A stretch of DNA of 35,128 bases from an uncultured Lachnospiraceae bacterium (GTDB taxonomy: Bacteria; Bacillota; Clostridia; Lachnospirales; Lachnospiraceae): positions 1-35,128 of the forward strand of contig CASWVG010000028.1 in NCBI GenBank assembly GCA_949472775.1, in the 5' to 3' direction. Positions 15,522 to 23,334 of this stretch are shown here, in pieces. The notes beneath the pieces were generated by a model. The model made no database searches. It was given only the letters and a program-made list of their open reading frames with translations, and was not told the origin of the DNA. Within the stretch, counting starts at the first letter, position 1; every line of letters begins with the position of its first letter. A program made the position numbers and the translations under genes.

Positions 15522-16560
15522 AAATGTCCTCTTTTATAATGGATTTTACATATCCCGCCAGTTCTCCGTGTGTCATCATATCCAGACTGTCTGGCAGTTC
15601 CTGAAAAATGGGGAAACGGCATTTTACAGTTTTTTCCGATATTTCCCCTAGTTCTCCCTGCTGCAGCACCTGCTCATATTGTCTGAGTTTTGCCTGTGCA
15701 AAGGGGTCTTCCCTTGTGATGGTATATATCTTCTGACAGCTCTTTAGCAGATCAAACAGCCCGTCTATCCCGTCATCCAGATCCAGAATCATGTATTCGT
15801 ACTCCCCGATTGCGGCAATATCCCTGCAGAGCGCCAGCCACTGTTCTCCCGGCACCTCTCTGATTCCGAGCGAATACTGCATAGGCGGTATGTAATCCAG
15901 CCCTCCCGCATTCTGGATGATTGTTGGCAGCCGCAGCGCCAGCTTTTCCCTTGCGCTCTGAAAGTAATACATAACATCCAGCATGTCTGACTGGTATTCC
16001 CGCCGCAAAAGCTCTCCCAGACCCGAATACATCTCAAAATTCAGATACATTGTTTTATGCTCCTTCGCCAGAAGCTGTCCGAGGGACAAGGCGAAGGAAG
16101 TCTGCAGGCATCTTTTTACCGGGGAATAAATACCTATCATCTTAACCACCGTGTCCGTTACCTCGGGGCAGTCCTTCCATCCGCTGCCATCCGCAAGGAC
16201 ATTCAATATTTCCTGCACCACCATTTCGGGGCTCTGATACTTGCTGATACAGCGCATGTCCTCTCCTGCCGGTCCGCCATTCTCCTGTAGGACAGATGTC
16301 TGCCCCGCCTCGCCGCTTTCCTGCAGAATAAACATCTGCGCCACCTGTGTTCTGATATACTCCTCTTTGATCAGCCGCCACGCGCTCTCCGCAATGAGAA
16401 GAATTTCTATCTCTTCCCTCCCCGCAAATTTTTCCAGTTCTTCCACCGCTGTAAACAGATGCAGCGTATAGGGAAGTTTTACCTTTTCCAGTAGGTACTC
16501 CGCCATGCGGAACGCATAGCCCTCCTCCGTGTCGCAGATTGCCATAATTTTATGTGTCAA
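15514..16560 (-). CDS. tadZ: TadZ/CpaE-like MinD-family localisation protein with degenerate P-loop
   Basis: This 348-residue protein has a receiver-like N-terminal domain (about 1-125) and a MinD/ParA-like C-terminal domain. At the usual P-loop position the sequence is YSPVKRCLQTS (145-155), lacking the GK(T/S) lysine, so ATP binding is probably weak or lost. DLDDGIDG near residue 265 matches the second nucleotide motif region. TadZ proteins place the pilus machine in the cell. The start is a TTG at 16560 that overlaps the TGA of the upstream peptidase gene (TTGA), with AGGAGG six bases before it; an in-frame ATG at 16545 is farther from that site. Confidence 0.85.
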   Translation of the reverse strand: MTHKIMAICDTEEGYAFRMAEYLLEKVKLPYTLHLFTAVEELEKFAGREEIEILLIAESAWRLIKEEYIRTQVAQMFILQESGEAGQTSVLQENGGPAGEDMRCISKYQSPEMVVQEILNVLADGSGWKDCPEVTDTVVKMIGIYSPVKRCLQTSFALSLGQLLAKEHKTMYLNFEMYSGLGELLRREYQSDMLDVMYYFQSAREKLALRLPTIIQNAGGLDYIPPMQYSLGIREVPGEQWLALCRDIAAIGEYEYMILDLDDGIDGLFDLLKSCQKIYTITREDPFAQAKLRQYEQVLQQGELGEISEKTVKCRFPIFQELPDSLDMMTHGELAGYVKSIIKEDIYG

Positions 16561-17042
16561 AATAATCCTCCTATCCTGCACACCGTGCTGAGCAAAATTG
16601 GCACCGCAAAGTGAATTTTGTTTTTACAGTAGGTGTGATAATCCTGTTTTAAATCCTCGCCATAAATTCTCCAATGTCCTGTCCGCCAGACCTCACACAA
16701 ATATGAAAAAAAATACTGGAATCTCTCCCTGCCGTTCTTTTCTACCGCAAGCTTGATCAGTGAAAATCCCGCACCTATCACAAAGGCTCCCATGAGTATA
16801 GGGAAAAAATCTCCCACCGTCTGAAAGCTCCCGATCATAACAAATAGCTTCACATCACCCGCACCGAGTGCGCCTATCATATACAGAGGATACATAAGCA
16901 GAAACGCCGGAAGCATAGATGCCAGAATGTCTGATAATCCCCGGCCGGACAAAATGCCGCCCGTAATGCCGATTACCATACCCAGAAGAATAAAGCCGTT
17001 GGGAATCCGATCCGTTTTCAGATCCGCCAAAGCGGAAAGCAA
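16557..17042 (-). CDS. A24-type prepilin peptidase heading the Tad operon; true start probably upstream
   Basis: As listed, the protein is 161 residues from a TTG. It has the two A24 aspartates: one in ADLKTDRIPNG and one in GAGDVKL, with several hydrophobic helices between and after. The TTG has no ribosome site and begins in the middle of the first helix. The frame continues upstream with no stop through a Leu-rich stretch to about 17084, where GGAGGTGG stands at correct spacing before an ATT codon (CTG two codons later). A 175-residue product from a rare start would restore a complete first helix. It processes the Flp pilin and pseudopilins. Confidence 0.85.
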   Translation of the reverse strand: MLSALADLKTDRIPNGFILLGMVIGITGGILSGRGLSDILASMLPAFLLMYPLYMIGALGAGDVKLFVMIGSFQTVGDFFPILMGAFVIGAGFSLIKLAVEKNGRERFQYFFSYLCEVWRTGHWRIYGEDLKQDYHTYCKNKIHFAVPILLSTVCRIGGLF

Positions 17043-17140
17043 AAGCAGGAGAAGCAGAACAGATTGACAATACGTCAGTCCAATAAAACCACCTCCACAT
17101 CATAAAATTAGAATTTAATAACTTACTCAACGAAATAATT

Positions 17141-17152
17141 GGAAGATCTTCC
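17141..17152. repeat. 12-bp perfect palindrome in the Tad operon leader
   Basis: GGAAGATCTTCC is a perfect palindrome lying in the roughly 135-nt leader between the Tad promoter and the first ribosome site. It could be an operator or merely chance; no matching copy was noticed elsewhere in the window. Confidence 0.35.
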
Positions 17153-17225
17153 CGATGCCCTGAAGCGAGAAGCGTGTATTCCGCAGAATGGAATGACACA
17201 TAGAATTTCTTGAGTTGTGCTTTGA

Positions 17226-17253
17226 ATTATAACACAATAAAAAAACTTGTCTA
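17226..17253 (-). promoter_or_regulatory. Sigma-A promoter of the Tad operon
   Basis: On the minus strand TAGACA (17253-17248), a 16-bp spacer and TATAAT (17231-17226) give a strong vegetative promoter. It lies between bofA and the first Tad gene and leaves a leader of about 135 nt. No other good promoter was seen within the eleven-gene operon, and the genes are overlapping or closely packed. Confidence 0.75.
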
Positions 17254-17289
17254 TAGCCCTGTAAGAAAAAAAACATTTTTGTAAAATAG

Positions 17290-17562
17290 TTACAAAATTT
17301 TGAAAAACCGAATGCCGTAAAGTACCACAACCCCAGGAAATCCGAGGATTCCGGATGTCAAAACCGTAAAGGGATTGATGCCCACCGCCACCTGTAGCTG
17401 TCTTGCCGCCAACATATAATTAATCGCGTAAATACCCACTGTTCCCATCACCGCGCGCAGCACAAAATTAACCAGCCACTCTACCTTTCTGCCCATTGCG
17501 CCGATTGCCAGCACAATAAGGCACACCGCCAATATCGTCACCACTCCGCCTGCATTTCCCAT
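17290..17562 (-). CDS. bofA: BofA family (pro-sigma-K processing inhibitor) membrane protein
   Basis: This 90-residue protein has hydrophobic helices at about 5-25 and 30-48 and the family's C-terminal signature VGINPFTVLTSGILGFPGVV. In Bacillus, BofA restrains the SpoIVFB protease that activates sigma-K during sporulation; in other Clostridia the role is less certain. ATG 17562 is chosen because GGAG lies six bases upstream; ATG 17574 four codons earlier is possible. Length is close to the Bacillus protein. It is transcribed away from the yaaL-like gene, with the Tad operon promoter just downstream. Confidence 0.88.
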   Translation of the reverse strand: MGNAGGVVTILAVCLIVLAIGAMGRKVEWLVNFVLRAVMGTVGIYAINYMLAARQLQVAVGINPFTVLTSGILGFPGVVVLYGIRFFKIL

Positions 17563-17587
17563 AATGTTCTCCATTCCAAAGCGTTTT

Positions 17588-17600
17588 CGCGACGGTCGCG
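17588..17600. repeat. CGCGAC-G-GTCGCG palindrome upstream of bofA
   Basis: A perfect 6-bp inverted repeat with one central base sits about 25 bp before the bofA start, in the bofA/yaaL divergent region. It may be an operator or a leader hairpin. Confidence 0.35.
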
Positions 17601-17727
17601 TCTGCCATATAACAAACAACGTCCTTCTGCCTGTCTCCCTACAGCATATGAACGAGCTGTTTATAATATTACATGAATATTTCTGGAAATTTTTACCTAA
17701 ACTAAAGTAAAAGAATTTTTAATCCCC

Positions 17728-17797
17728 GACAGCAAAGGCTGTCTCACTATGAAGTTCTATGTTCCACTTAAGAGAATGCCAAAAGACAGGCATTCTC
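17728..17797 (+). other. Two hairpins in the yaaL leader
   Basis: GACAGC-AAAG-GCTGTC (17728-17743) and GAGAATGCC-8 nt-GGCATTCTC (17772-17797) form two stems of 6 and 9 bp before the ribosome site at 17824-17830. The second shares its GAGAATGC/GCATTCTC arms with a hairpin just after the gene. Confidence 0.5.
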
Positions 17798-17841
17798 CGT
17801 CCATATGTATTTATATCATCCATAAGGAGGAGCGCGTTAAT

Positions 17842-18129
17842 ATGAGAATTATTTTCAGACAGAGTCCCTGCGTACCGGAAGAAAATGAAATTATCGTGGA
17901 CAGGCAGAAGATGACACTGAGGGAAGAACTGCTGCTGACAAGAAATGCGTTGGAAAACGCTTACGCCGGATTTGACAACGCGACGGACCCAGATCTGATC
18001 GACTGCTATATCTATGAACTGAATGCCGTCATGAAACGGTATAAGTACTTACTGCAAAAGGCAGCGGAAACCGATCCGCTGCCCGAAAAAGAACTCGCCG
18101 GAGCTTACCGTCCCCTGACGTTATCATAA
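17842..18129 (+). CDS. yaaL: YaaL-like protein (DUF2508)
   Basis: This 95-residue protein is the only clear plus-strand gene. The segment LREELLLTRNALENAYAGFDNATDPDLIDCYIYELNAVMKRYKYLL is typical of DUF2508; only part is cited by position here: residues 22-68. No membrane segment or signal peptide is present. In Bacillus the yaaL gene is directly before bofA; here the two are neighbours but divergent, which supports both calls. Function is unknown. ATG 17842 is chosen because AAGGAGG (17824-17830) lies about 11 bases upstream; an open frame back to 17749 crosses a hairpin and is not convincing. Confidence 0.82.
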   Translation: MRIIFRQSPCVPEENEIIVDRQKMTLREELLLTRNALENAYAGFDNATDPDLIDCYIYELNAVMKRYKYLLQKAAETDPLPEKELAGAYRPLTLS

Positions 18130-18154
18130 TCCATACCTAACAAGAAATACGATG

Positions 18155-18173
18155 GAGAATGCAAAGCATTCTC
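18155..18173. terminator. Hairpin between the convergent yaaL and fliS genes
   Basis: GAGAATGC-AAA-GCATTCTC forms a perfect 8-bp stem between two convergent stop codons. No U-tract is evident on either strand, so it may slow or block read-through or stabilise RNA 3' ends rather than act as a classic terminator. Confidence 0.45.
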
Positions 18174-18201
18174 TGGACCGAGCGCTCTGTCGCCCGATTT
18201 G

Positions 18202-18678
18202 TTATACACAGAATCCCCTGTTCGCAGCAGGATCCGCAGCACTTTCCATCAGATCGTTTCTGCCATAGGTAAGCCCCGCATAAACGGTCTGGGTGTTGCC
18301 CATAACAGGACCCGAGGTATCCTGCCCCTCAATCTGCTTATATGCATCCAAAAGCTTACTGAGCACAGGACGGACATGTTCCAGATTTTCCGCATTGTTG
18401 TGCAGAGCCGCTTTCGCCACCTCCCTGTTGATATAAAGGTAAAGCTGTAGCAGATTGTGCGCGATCTCATACTCCATATGCAGGGAATCCATAAGCTCAC
18501 ACATGCATCCCTGAATCCTGCGGACGGCATTCTTAAGCCCCTCCCTGTCGCCTGCAGCCAGGGCTTCCTGTGCTTCTTCCACATAAAGCAGCGCCATCTC
18601 ATACAGTATAGTGATAAGCTGCGTCTTGTTCGCCTGCGTAATCCGCAGGGTATATTCCTGTTTTAATTCCTTGGTCAT
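18202..18678 (-). CDS. fliS: Flagellin chaperone FliS
   Basis: This 158-residue protein begins MTKELKQEYTLRITQANKTQLITILYEMALLYVEEA, a FliS-like opening; only its position (1-36) matters. The body is a four-helix bundle pattern with a conserved LYLYINREV segment. FliS binds the flagellin C-terminus in the cytoplasm, preventing early polymerisation and delivering it to the export gate. ATG 18678 is chosen over the longer frame to 18786, which would run into the flagellin gene. It follows flagellin by about 70 bp in the same transcript. Its tail beyond residue 125 (rich in Gly, Asn, Asp) is longer than usual and of unknown use. Confidence 0.85.
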   Translation of the reverse strand: MTKELKQEYTLRITQANKTQLITILYEMALLYVEEAQEALAAGDREGLKNAVRRIQGCMCELMDSLHMEYEIAHNLLQLYLYINREVAKAALHNNAENLEHVRPVLSKLLDAYKQIEGQDTSGPVMGNTQTVYAGLTYGRNDLMESAADPAANRGFCV

Positions 18679-18748
18679 ATCGTGAATCTGCCTTTCCTGC
18701 AATTTTAAATTTATATAACGGAATAAACGTGTTTGCGACGCAAATTTT

Positions 18749-19900
18749 CTACTGCAACAGCTGCAGCACCTGCGAGGGTCTCTCATTCGCCTGCGCCAGC
18801 ATGGAAACCGCCGCCTGGGATATTACCTGCTCTGTAGTGTATTGTGTCATCTCCTCCGCCATATCCACATCCATGATACGTGAGTAGGAAGCCGTCATGT
18901 TCTCATTGGATACTTCCAGATTATTGACCGTGTGCTCCAGACGGTTCTGGTACGCACCCAGCCTGCTTCGCGCATCCGACACATAAAGGATCGCACCCTT
19001 AATGGCTTTATTAGCCTCCTGGCACTCCTCTATTGAAGTTGCCTCGTCTACCGTCGAAACCATGGTAAGATCCTCCAGTCCCATCCTGTTCAGGGAAATC
19101 GTAGGAATGCGGATCGCAAGCTGCTGCCCTTCATTTGCACCGGTCTGGGTATCCATGGCGCCAATACCGGTAAGATTCAGTTCAACAGGCCCAAGTGTCG
19201 TTATCGGCGGATTCTGATCTTCTATCTCAATCGTCAGTTCAAAATCCCCAGGCCCTGTGAACGTTATTTTGTGTTCTGTTGCATCGGAAATCTGTACTCC
19301 TGCCGGGAGCGTCATATCTGTGTTCGTAGGTGTGGAAGTAAATATCGTGTTATCTTTATCAATCTTACCCTTCTGATCATATGCAATCGTCAGAGAGGTA
19401 ATCTCATACGTCTTGGGGATTACCTCATCCGAATAATAATCCACCCTCACTTGATGATCGTTGCTGTATCCCCGCAGATCAAAGGTGCCGTCCAGAAGTG
19501 TCTGCCCATTAAACTGCGTATCCCTGGCAACTCTGGTGATCTCCTCTTTCAGCTGCTTTACCTCCGCCTCCAGCGTCATACGGTCGCCGGTGGTAAGCGT
19601 TCCTGTCTCGCCTTTAACTGCCAGCTCATTCATTCTCTGCAACATCTCATGCACTTCAGTCAGCGCGCCGTCCGCCGTCTCAATAACTGAAATACCGTTG
19701 TTTGAACTCTGTGTAGCCGTATTAATACCAATAATCTGCGTATTCATTCTTCTTCCAATGGCATAACCCGAAGGATTATCCTTTGATGCCGTTACCTTCA
19801 AGCCGGAAGAAAGGCGCTGTAAAGACTTGGATACCTTACTGTCCGACGCATTTAATGCATTACTCGCGCGCATTGCCGGCGCATTATAACTGATCTTCAT
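18749..19900 (-). CDS. fliC: Flagellin
   Basis: This 383-residue protein has both conserved flagellin ends. The N-terminal D0/D1 region runs from residue 1 to about 145 with SLQRLSSGLKV at 26-36. The C-terminal D1/D0 region ends in ISQAAVSMLAQANERPSQVL. The variable middle (about 150-290) is short. LQRMNELAV (87-95) matches the region that mammalian TLR5 recognises, with the Arg and Leu kept. GGAGGAATTAAATT precedes the ATG. It follows the DUF6240 gene by 33 bp and is followed by fliS, so it is likely co-transcribed from the sigma-28-type promoter far upstream; no separate promoter is evident before it. Confidence 0.97.
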   Translation of the reverse strand: MKISYNAPAMRASNALNASDSKVSKSLQRLSSGLKVTASKDNPSGYAIGRRMNTQIIGINTATQSSNNGISVIETADGALTEVHEMLQRMNELAVKGETGTLTTGDRMTLEAEVKQLKEEITRVARDTQFNGQTLLDGTFDLRGYSNDHQVRVDYYSDEVIPKTYEITSLTIAYDQKGKIDKDNTIFTSTPTNTDMTLPAGVQISDATEHKITFTGPGDFELTIEIEDQNPPITTLGPVELNLTGIGAMDTQTGANEGQQLAIRIPTISLNRMGLEDLTMVSTVDEATSIEECQEANKAIKGAILYVSDARSRLGAYQNRLEHTVNNLEVSNENMTASYSRIMDVDMAEEMTQYTTEQVISQAAVSMLAQANERPSQVLQLLQ

Positions 19901-19933
19901 AATTTAATTCCTCCATTCCGCTTCTTAAAATGC

Positions 19934-22900
19934 TTATGCCGTCAAGGTTGTGATAAACGCTTTCGCGATGTTATAAAGATCCACCGTCTGCTGCCCTTCT
20001 CCGCCGTTTACCTCTTCCTCTGTGTAATCTTCGCCATTGACCTCTCTGCCCTGCAGAATAACCAGACTGCCCATTTCTCTGTCCTCTCCCGGAGCCTTCA
20101 GCGCCTTTTCCAGTTCTTCCTGCCTGCCCTGCAACCAGGTCGTTCCCTCGCCGCTCTCACAGGCGATATAGCCAGACACCTTCTGTTCCCTAAGAGAAAA
20201 TTTAGCTGTGATCTGTCCGAACTCTTCGGTCTGTACCGTAACGTTTACTTTCCCTGTCCCGGTTCCATGCAGAACCTTTAAATTGATAGCCGTCAGTTCG
20301 CCGTTAATCTCCACGGGGATCTGATAATTTTCCTCCCGCGAAAGACTCCCGGCAAGCGCAAGTTGCTTTTGACAGCTCTGCAGGGTACGCAGATCGAGAA
20401 AATCCTCCGGCGTCTCCATCGCCTCATCCAGCACCGCCGAAAAAGTTTCCTGCATCTCTTCGTAAGCTTCCTGCGCGCTATCCTTATCCGTCAGACTCTC
20501 TATCAGCGTCTCCGCCTTCTGCCTTCCCTCCGAAGCGCCCGTGCCTTTCTCCAGATCCCGCAGTTTCCGATACAACGCGCCAGGTTTTTTCCGAAGCGCC
20601 GCAGCCGCCTCCAGATTGTTAGCTGTCACAGGCTGCCTGTATACCACCAGTTCCCTCACCACGGCCTCCTCTACATTCTCAAGTCCCCGGTAAGACTGTA
20701 TCTGCTCCTGCATATATGCCTGTTCCAGGGAGGCGTCCACCGTCTGCTGCCGCAGCGCATCCGCAAACTCTTCCATGGTCGTTTCCGCAGTAAAGTTCAT
20801 CCCCGCAAGCGTTTCCGGCTCCAGACCGTCCGCGATCTGCCCCGCAAGCATATGATAATAACTCTCTGCCTGCTCCGAATCCTGCTGCCTCTGCCCGCTC
20901 TCCTGGTTGCCAGACTCTGCGCTCTCCTGTCCCAGATTCGGGAAACCGCTCAAAATCTGATCGGTGATGGATTTGTTTTTTGCCACGGCATCCACACCGT
21001 CAAAAGTATCGTCCACCGTATAATCCATTCCCTGTTTTCTGGTGCTGCGCATCGCCGTCAGAAGATTACTGAAAGAAATCTGCGCCCCTTCCTTAAGGAG
21101 ACTGCCAACCGCCGCGTCATCTGACTTTTCCAACTGCCGGAACAAGCGGTAAATCCCAATATAAGCCTCTCTCTCCTGCTCACTTACCGCATGGCCCTTT
21201 TCCAATTTATACAAATATTTACTGAATTTTTCTTCTCTCGCTACATCATCCAAACCGCTCTCATCCAGATACTGATTTAATTCGTCCATGGACATGGTAA
21301 GAGGGTTCTTCCCATCCCGGATCGCCTGCAGGGTCGCCGCCGGGGTCATCCTGCGGATGGTCTGCTGCAGCTCCATGTCATATTTCTTCACCGCATCCAT
21401 ATTGTCATGGGTGATATCCATACTGTTGTAGCCCAGAATCCGCACCGCCTTGCGGTTCTCCTCGCTTTTCTCAAGGCCCATATCTTCCAGAATATCATCC
21501 ACGTTGCGAAATGCCTTGCGGATGGAATCTCCCATATCCGCCCTGGGTGCAGTCATCAGCGTCTCATAGGACTCCCTCGCCGCCTCGTATGCATTCTTGA
21601 GCGCAACACCGTTCGTATGTACACTGTCAAGTGTAAACGCTTCCGTGCCATCTATATACTGCACGAGCACTGCCGCCGGCAAGTACGGAATCTCCGAAAC
21701 CTTTGTCTGTACTTCCTCATAAAGCGACGCTTTTTCAGCAGCCGCCGTCACGTCAGATTCCCCGAAAAGTTTCTGGTTCTGCTCCTGCTCCAGTTTCTTC
21801 AGCGCCTCCACCAACGCTTCCAGCTCCGTCGTATCAATGGAATAGCCGCGTGCCATCAGCTGGCGGTTCGCCTCAATGGTCATCATCAGCCTGACTTCTT
21901 CCATCTGACGCCTCTGGGTAACCGCCGCCGGCACCTCCTGCGTCACTTCGCCCGCGTCTATCTTCTCCTGCGCTTTCGTCAGATTCTGCAGATTTAACGG
22001 TTTTTCTTCCGCCACCGTCAGATCGACCGCCTCGTCGCTGATCTTTCCGTAGCTCTCCGCATAGTCAGCCGCCCGCTCCATGCTGCTTCTGCCGTCGGCA
22101 AGATTTGCCTCCACAGGCTTTTTCCCGTCGGCAATCGCCGCCGCTGCCGCTGCAAGAATTTTTTCTCTGTCCCAGGGCTGCTTCGCCTGCCCAATCTCAT
22201 GGAGTTTCTGCATGATATCCGCCGTCAGCGGCACACCCACACCGACCAGCCACTGTGCGCTCTCTATATTCTCTTCGTTGATTTCAAGTCCTGCTTCCTC
22301 CAGCACGCGCTCAATCTGCGGCCGAAGCTGTTCCCAGTTATAGTCTTCCGCCTTCTTCGCATAATAGCCTGTGCCGTCCGCGGCATAATAGCCGTGCGCC
22401 TGTCTCCTGCTGTCGGAAGCCGCGCTGTGGTCCGCCAGATAGAAGTTTTCAATGGTAGGCTCCATCCGGTTCTCCACCATATATTTCACGGCGCCTTCCT
22501 CGATCTCACCCGTCTGCATGGCTCTCTCAAACGCATCCTTCACCGCCCGCACATTTTCTTCCGTAAGCGGGATGTCGTGCGCCTCAAACTGTGCAGCGAG
22601 CTCCTGCGCAAATGCCTGACTGCCTGTAATCTGCGCCAGGGTGTCCGCATCCAGGTCGTCGGTGTAGCCCTCAACCTCTGTGCCGCCCCTGACAATCGCA
22701 GCCTTGATCGTATCGACAATGGTGACAACTTCCTCGATCTCCATATCGCCGGGATGATACCCTTCCTGCTGTAAGCGGGAAAAATCTTCCCCGGACATAG
22801 TATTAGACATCACTGTCATAAAGTCTGTCTGCGTGGCAACATCAATTGCCCCCGCATCCTGCATAACCTCTTCTGCGGTCTTTCCATGACCTCCGTAAGC

Positions 22901-23041
22901 GTTGTTATCCATAACTGTGCCAGAAATGTCTAATGCGTAATCACCCGCACGCTCCGTCCTTGTCGCCCGGGTTTCCCGATATGAAGTTGTCGCCCTGTCT
23001 ACATTTTGATTTGCGTTACTGTGGTCAAACGTAATCTTCAT
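19934..23041 (-). CDS. DUF6240 protein, FliK-like flagellar hook-length candidate
   Basis: This 1035-residue protein starts MKITFDHSN and is the first gene of the flagellin operon. It is largely helical, acidic, without signal peptide or membrane helix. I recognise it as the Lachnospiraceae DUF6240 family. The C-terminal part (about 905-985) with IPVEINGELTAINLKV and a following pair of strands resembles the C-terminal domain of FliK hook-length proteins; the long middle could be the ruler. ATG 23041 is chosen because GAGGAAG lies just upstream; the frame extends to 23104 without a ribosome site. FliK-like function is inference. Confidence 0.8.
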   Translation of the reverse strand: MKITFDHSNANQNVDRATTSYRETRATRTERAGDYALDISGTVMDNNAYGGHGKTAEEVMQDAGAIDVATQTDFMTVMSNTMSGEDFSRLQQEGYHPGDMEIEEVVTIVDTIKAAIVRGGTEVEGYTDDLDADTLAQITGSQAFAQELAAQFEAHDIPLTEENVRAVKDAFERAMQTGEIEEGAVKYMVENRMEPTIENFYLADHSAASDSRRQAHGYYAADGTGYYAKKAEDYNWEQLRPQIERVLEEAGLEINEENIESAQWLVGVGVPLTADIMQKLHEIGQAKQPWDREKILAAAAAAIADGKKPVEANLADGRSSMERAADYAESYGKISDEAVDLTVAEEKPLNLQNLTKAQEKIDAGEVTQEVPAAVTQRRQMEEVRLMMTIEANRQLMARGYSIDTTELEALVEALKKLEQEQNQKLFGESDVTAAAEKASLYEEVQTKVSEIPYLPAAVLVQYIDGTEAFTLDSVHTNGVALKNAYEAARESYETLMTAPRADMGDSIRKAFRNVDDILEDMGLEKSEENRKAVRILGYNSMDITHDNMDAVKKYDMELQQTIRRMTPAATLQAIRDGKNPLTMSMDELNQYLDESGLDDVAREEKFSKYLYKLEKGHAVSEQEREAYIGIYRLFRQLEKSDDAAVGSLLKEGAQISFSNLLTAMRSTRKQGMDYTVDDTFDGVDAVAKNKSITDQILSGFPNLGQESAESGNQESGQRQQDSEQAESYYHMLAGQIADGLEPETLAGMNFTAETTMEEFADALRQQTVDASLEQAYMQEQIQSYRGLENVEEAVVRELVVYRQPVTANNLEAAAALRKKPGALYRKLRDLEKGTGASEGRQKAETLIESLTDKDSAQEAYEEMQETFSAVLDEAMETPEDFLDLRTLQSCQKQLALAGSLSREENYQIPVEINGELTAINLKVLHGTGTGKVNVTVQTEEFGQITAKFSLREQKVSGYIACESGEGTTWLQGRQEELEKALKAPGEDREMGSLVILQGREVNGEDYTEEEVNGGEGQQTVDLYNIAKAFITTLTA

Positions 23042-23063
23042 AAGTCTTCCTCGTACAAAATGT

Positions 23064-23157
23064 AGTGTTCTATTCCGTATAAGCAGACTCGGAATGCGTT
23101 GCATTTCTCGTTCGCGGTCCCCGTTTCACTTCGGTTCGCGAAGAACACTGCTTATAC
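23064..23157 (-). promoter_or_regulatory. Structured leader of the flagellin operon with pseudoknot potential
   Basis: In the minus-strand RNA, GUAUAAGCAG (23157-23148) can pair with CUGCUUAUAC (23086-23077), and AGUGUUCU (23149-23142) with AGAACACU (23071-23064). The order is A, B, A', B', which is a pseudoknot layout, or two mutually exclusive stems because A and B share two bases. Between them lies a further hairpin, TTCGCG (23111-23116) with CGCGAA (23137-23142). B' ends about a dozen bases before the ribosome site of the DUF6240 gene. Confidence 0.5.
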
Positions 23158-23161
23158 ACGT

Positions 23162-23194
23162 AAAAAAGGGCGAATGATTTCTCATTCACCCTTT
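23162..23194 (-). terminator. Intrinsic terminator of the 23.5-kb genes
   Basis: On the minus strand AAAGGGTGAATGA, loop GAAA and TCATTCGCCCTTT form a 13-bp stem with one G-U pair, followed by a T-run (complement of the A-run at 23162-23167). This ends transcripts coming from the genes at 23464 and above. The stem's first arm abuts the sigma-28 -10 element. Confidence 0.8.
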
Positions 23195-23221
23195 ATTTCG
23201 GCATAGTCGGTCTGTTTCTTA
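23195..23221 (-). promoter_or_regulatory. Sigma-28/sigma-D-type promoter of the flagellin operon
   Basis: On the minus strand TAAG (23221-23218), a 15-bp spacer and GCCGAAAT (23202-23195) match the flagellar sigma consensus TAAA-N15-GCCGATAT with one difference in each box. The start site would lie near 23188, inside the left arm of the adjacent terminator. Confidence 0.7.
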
Positions 23222-23334
23222 ACCTTTTTAATCATTTTCTGCGCGCGCAATTTGTTTCGCCCCTATTTTCACCGTCTGCTTCCGCAAAAAATTCTAGCGC
23301 GGTTCAAGTTCCTGCTATATCATCTCTTTCATTT

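Noticed and set aside
16855..17199. Open frame overlapping the first Tad gene, with ATG ATG right before the ribosome site
   Set aside because: It lacks a ribosome site, shares most of its length with the prepilin peptidase in another frame and has no protein features. It was kept in mind only as a possible sign of a frameshift.
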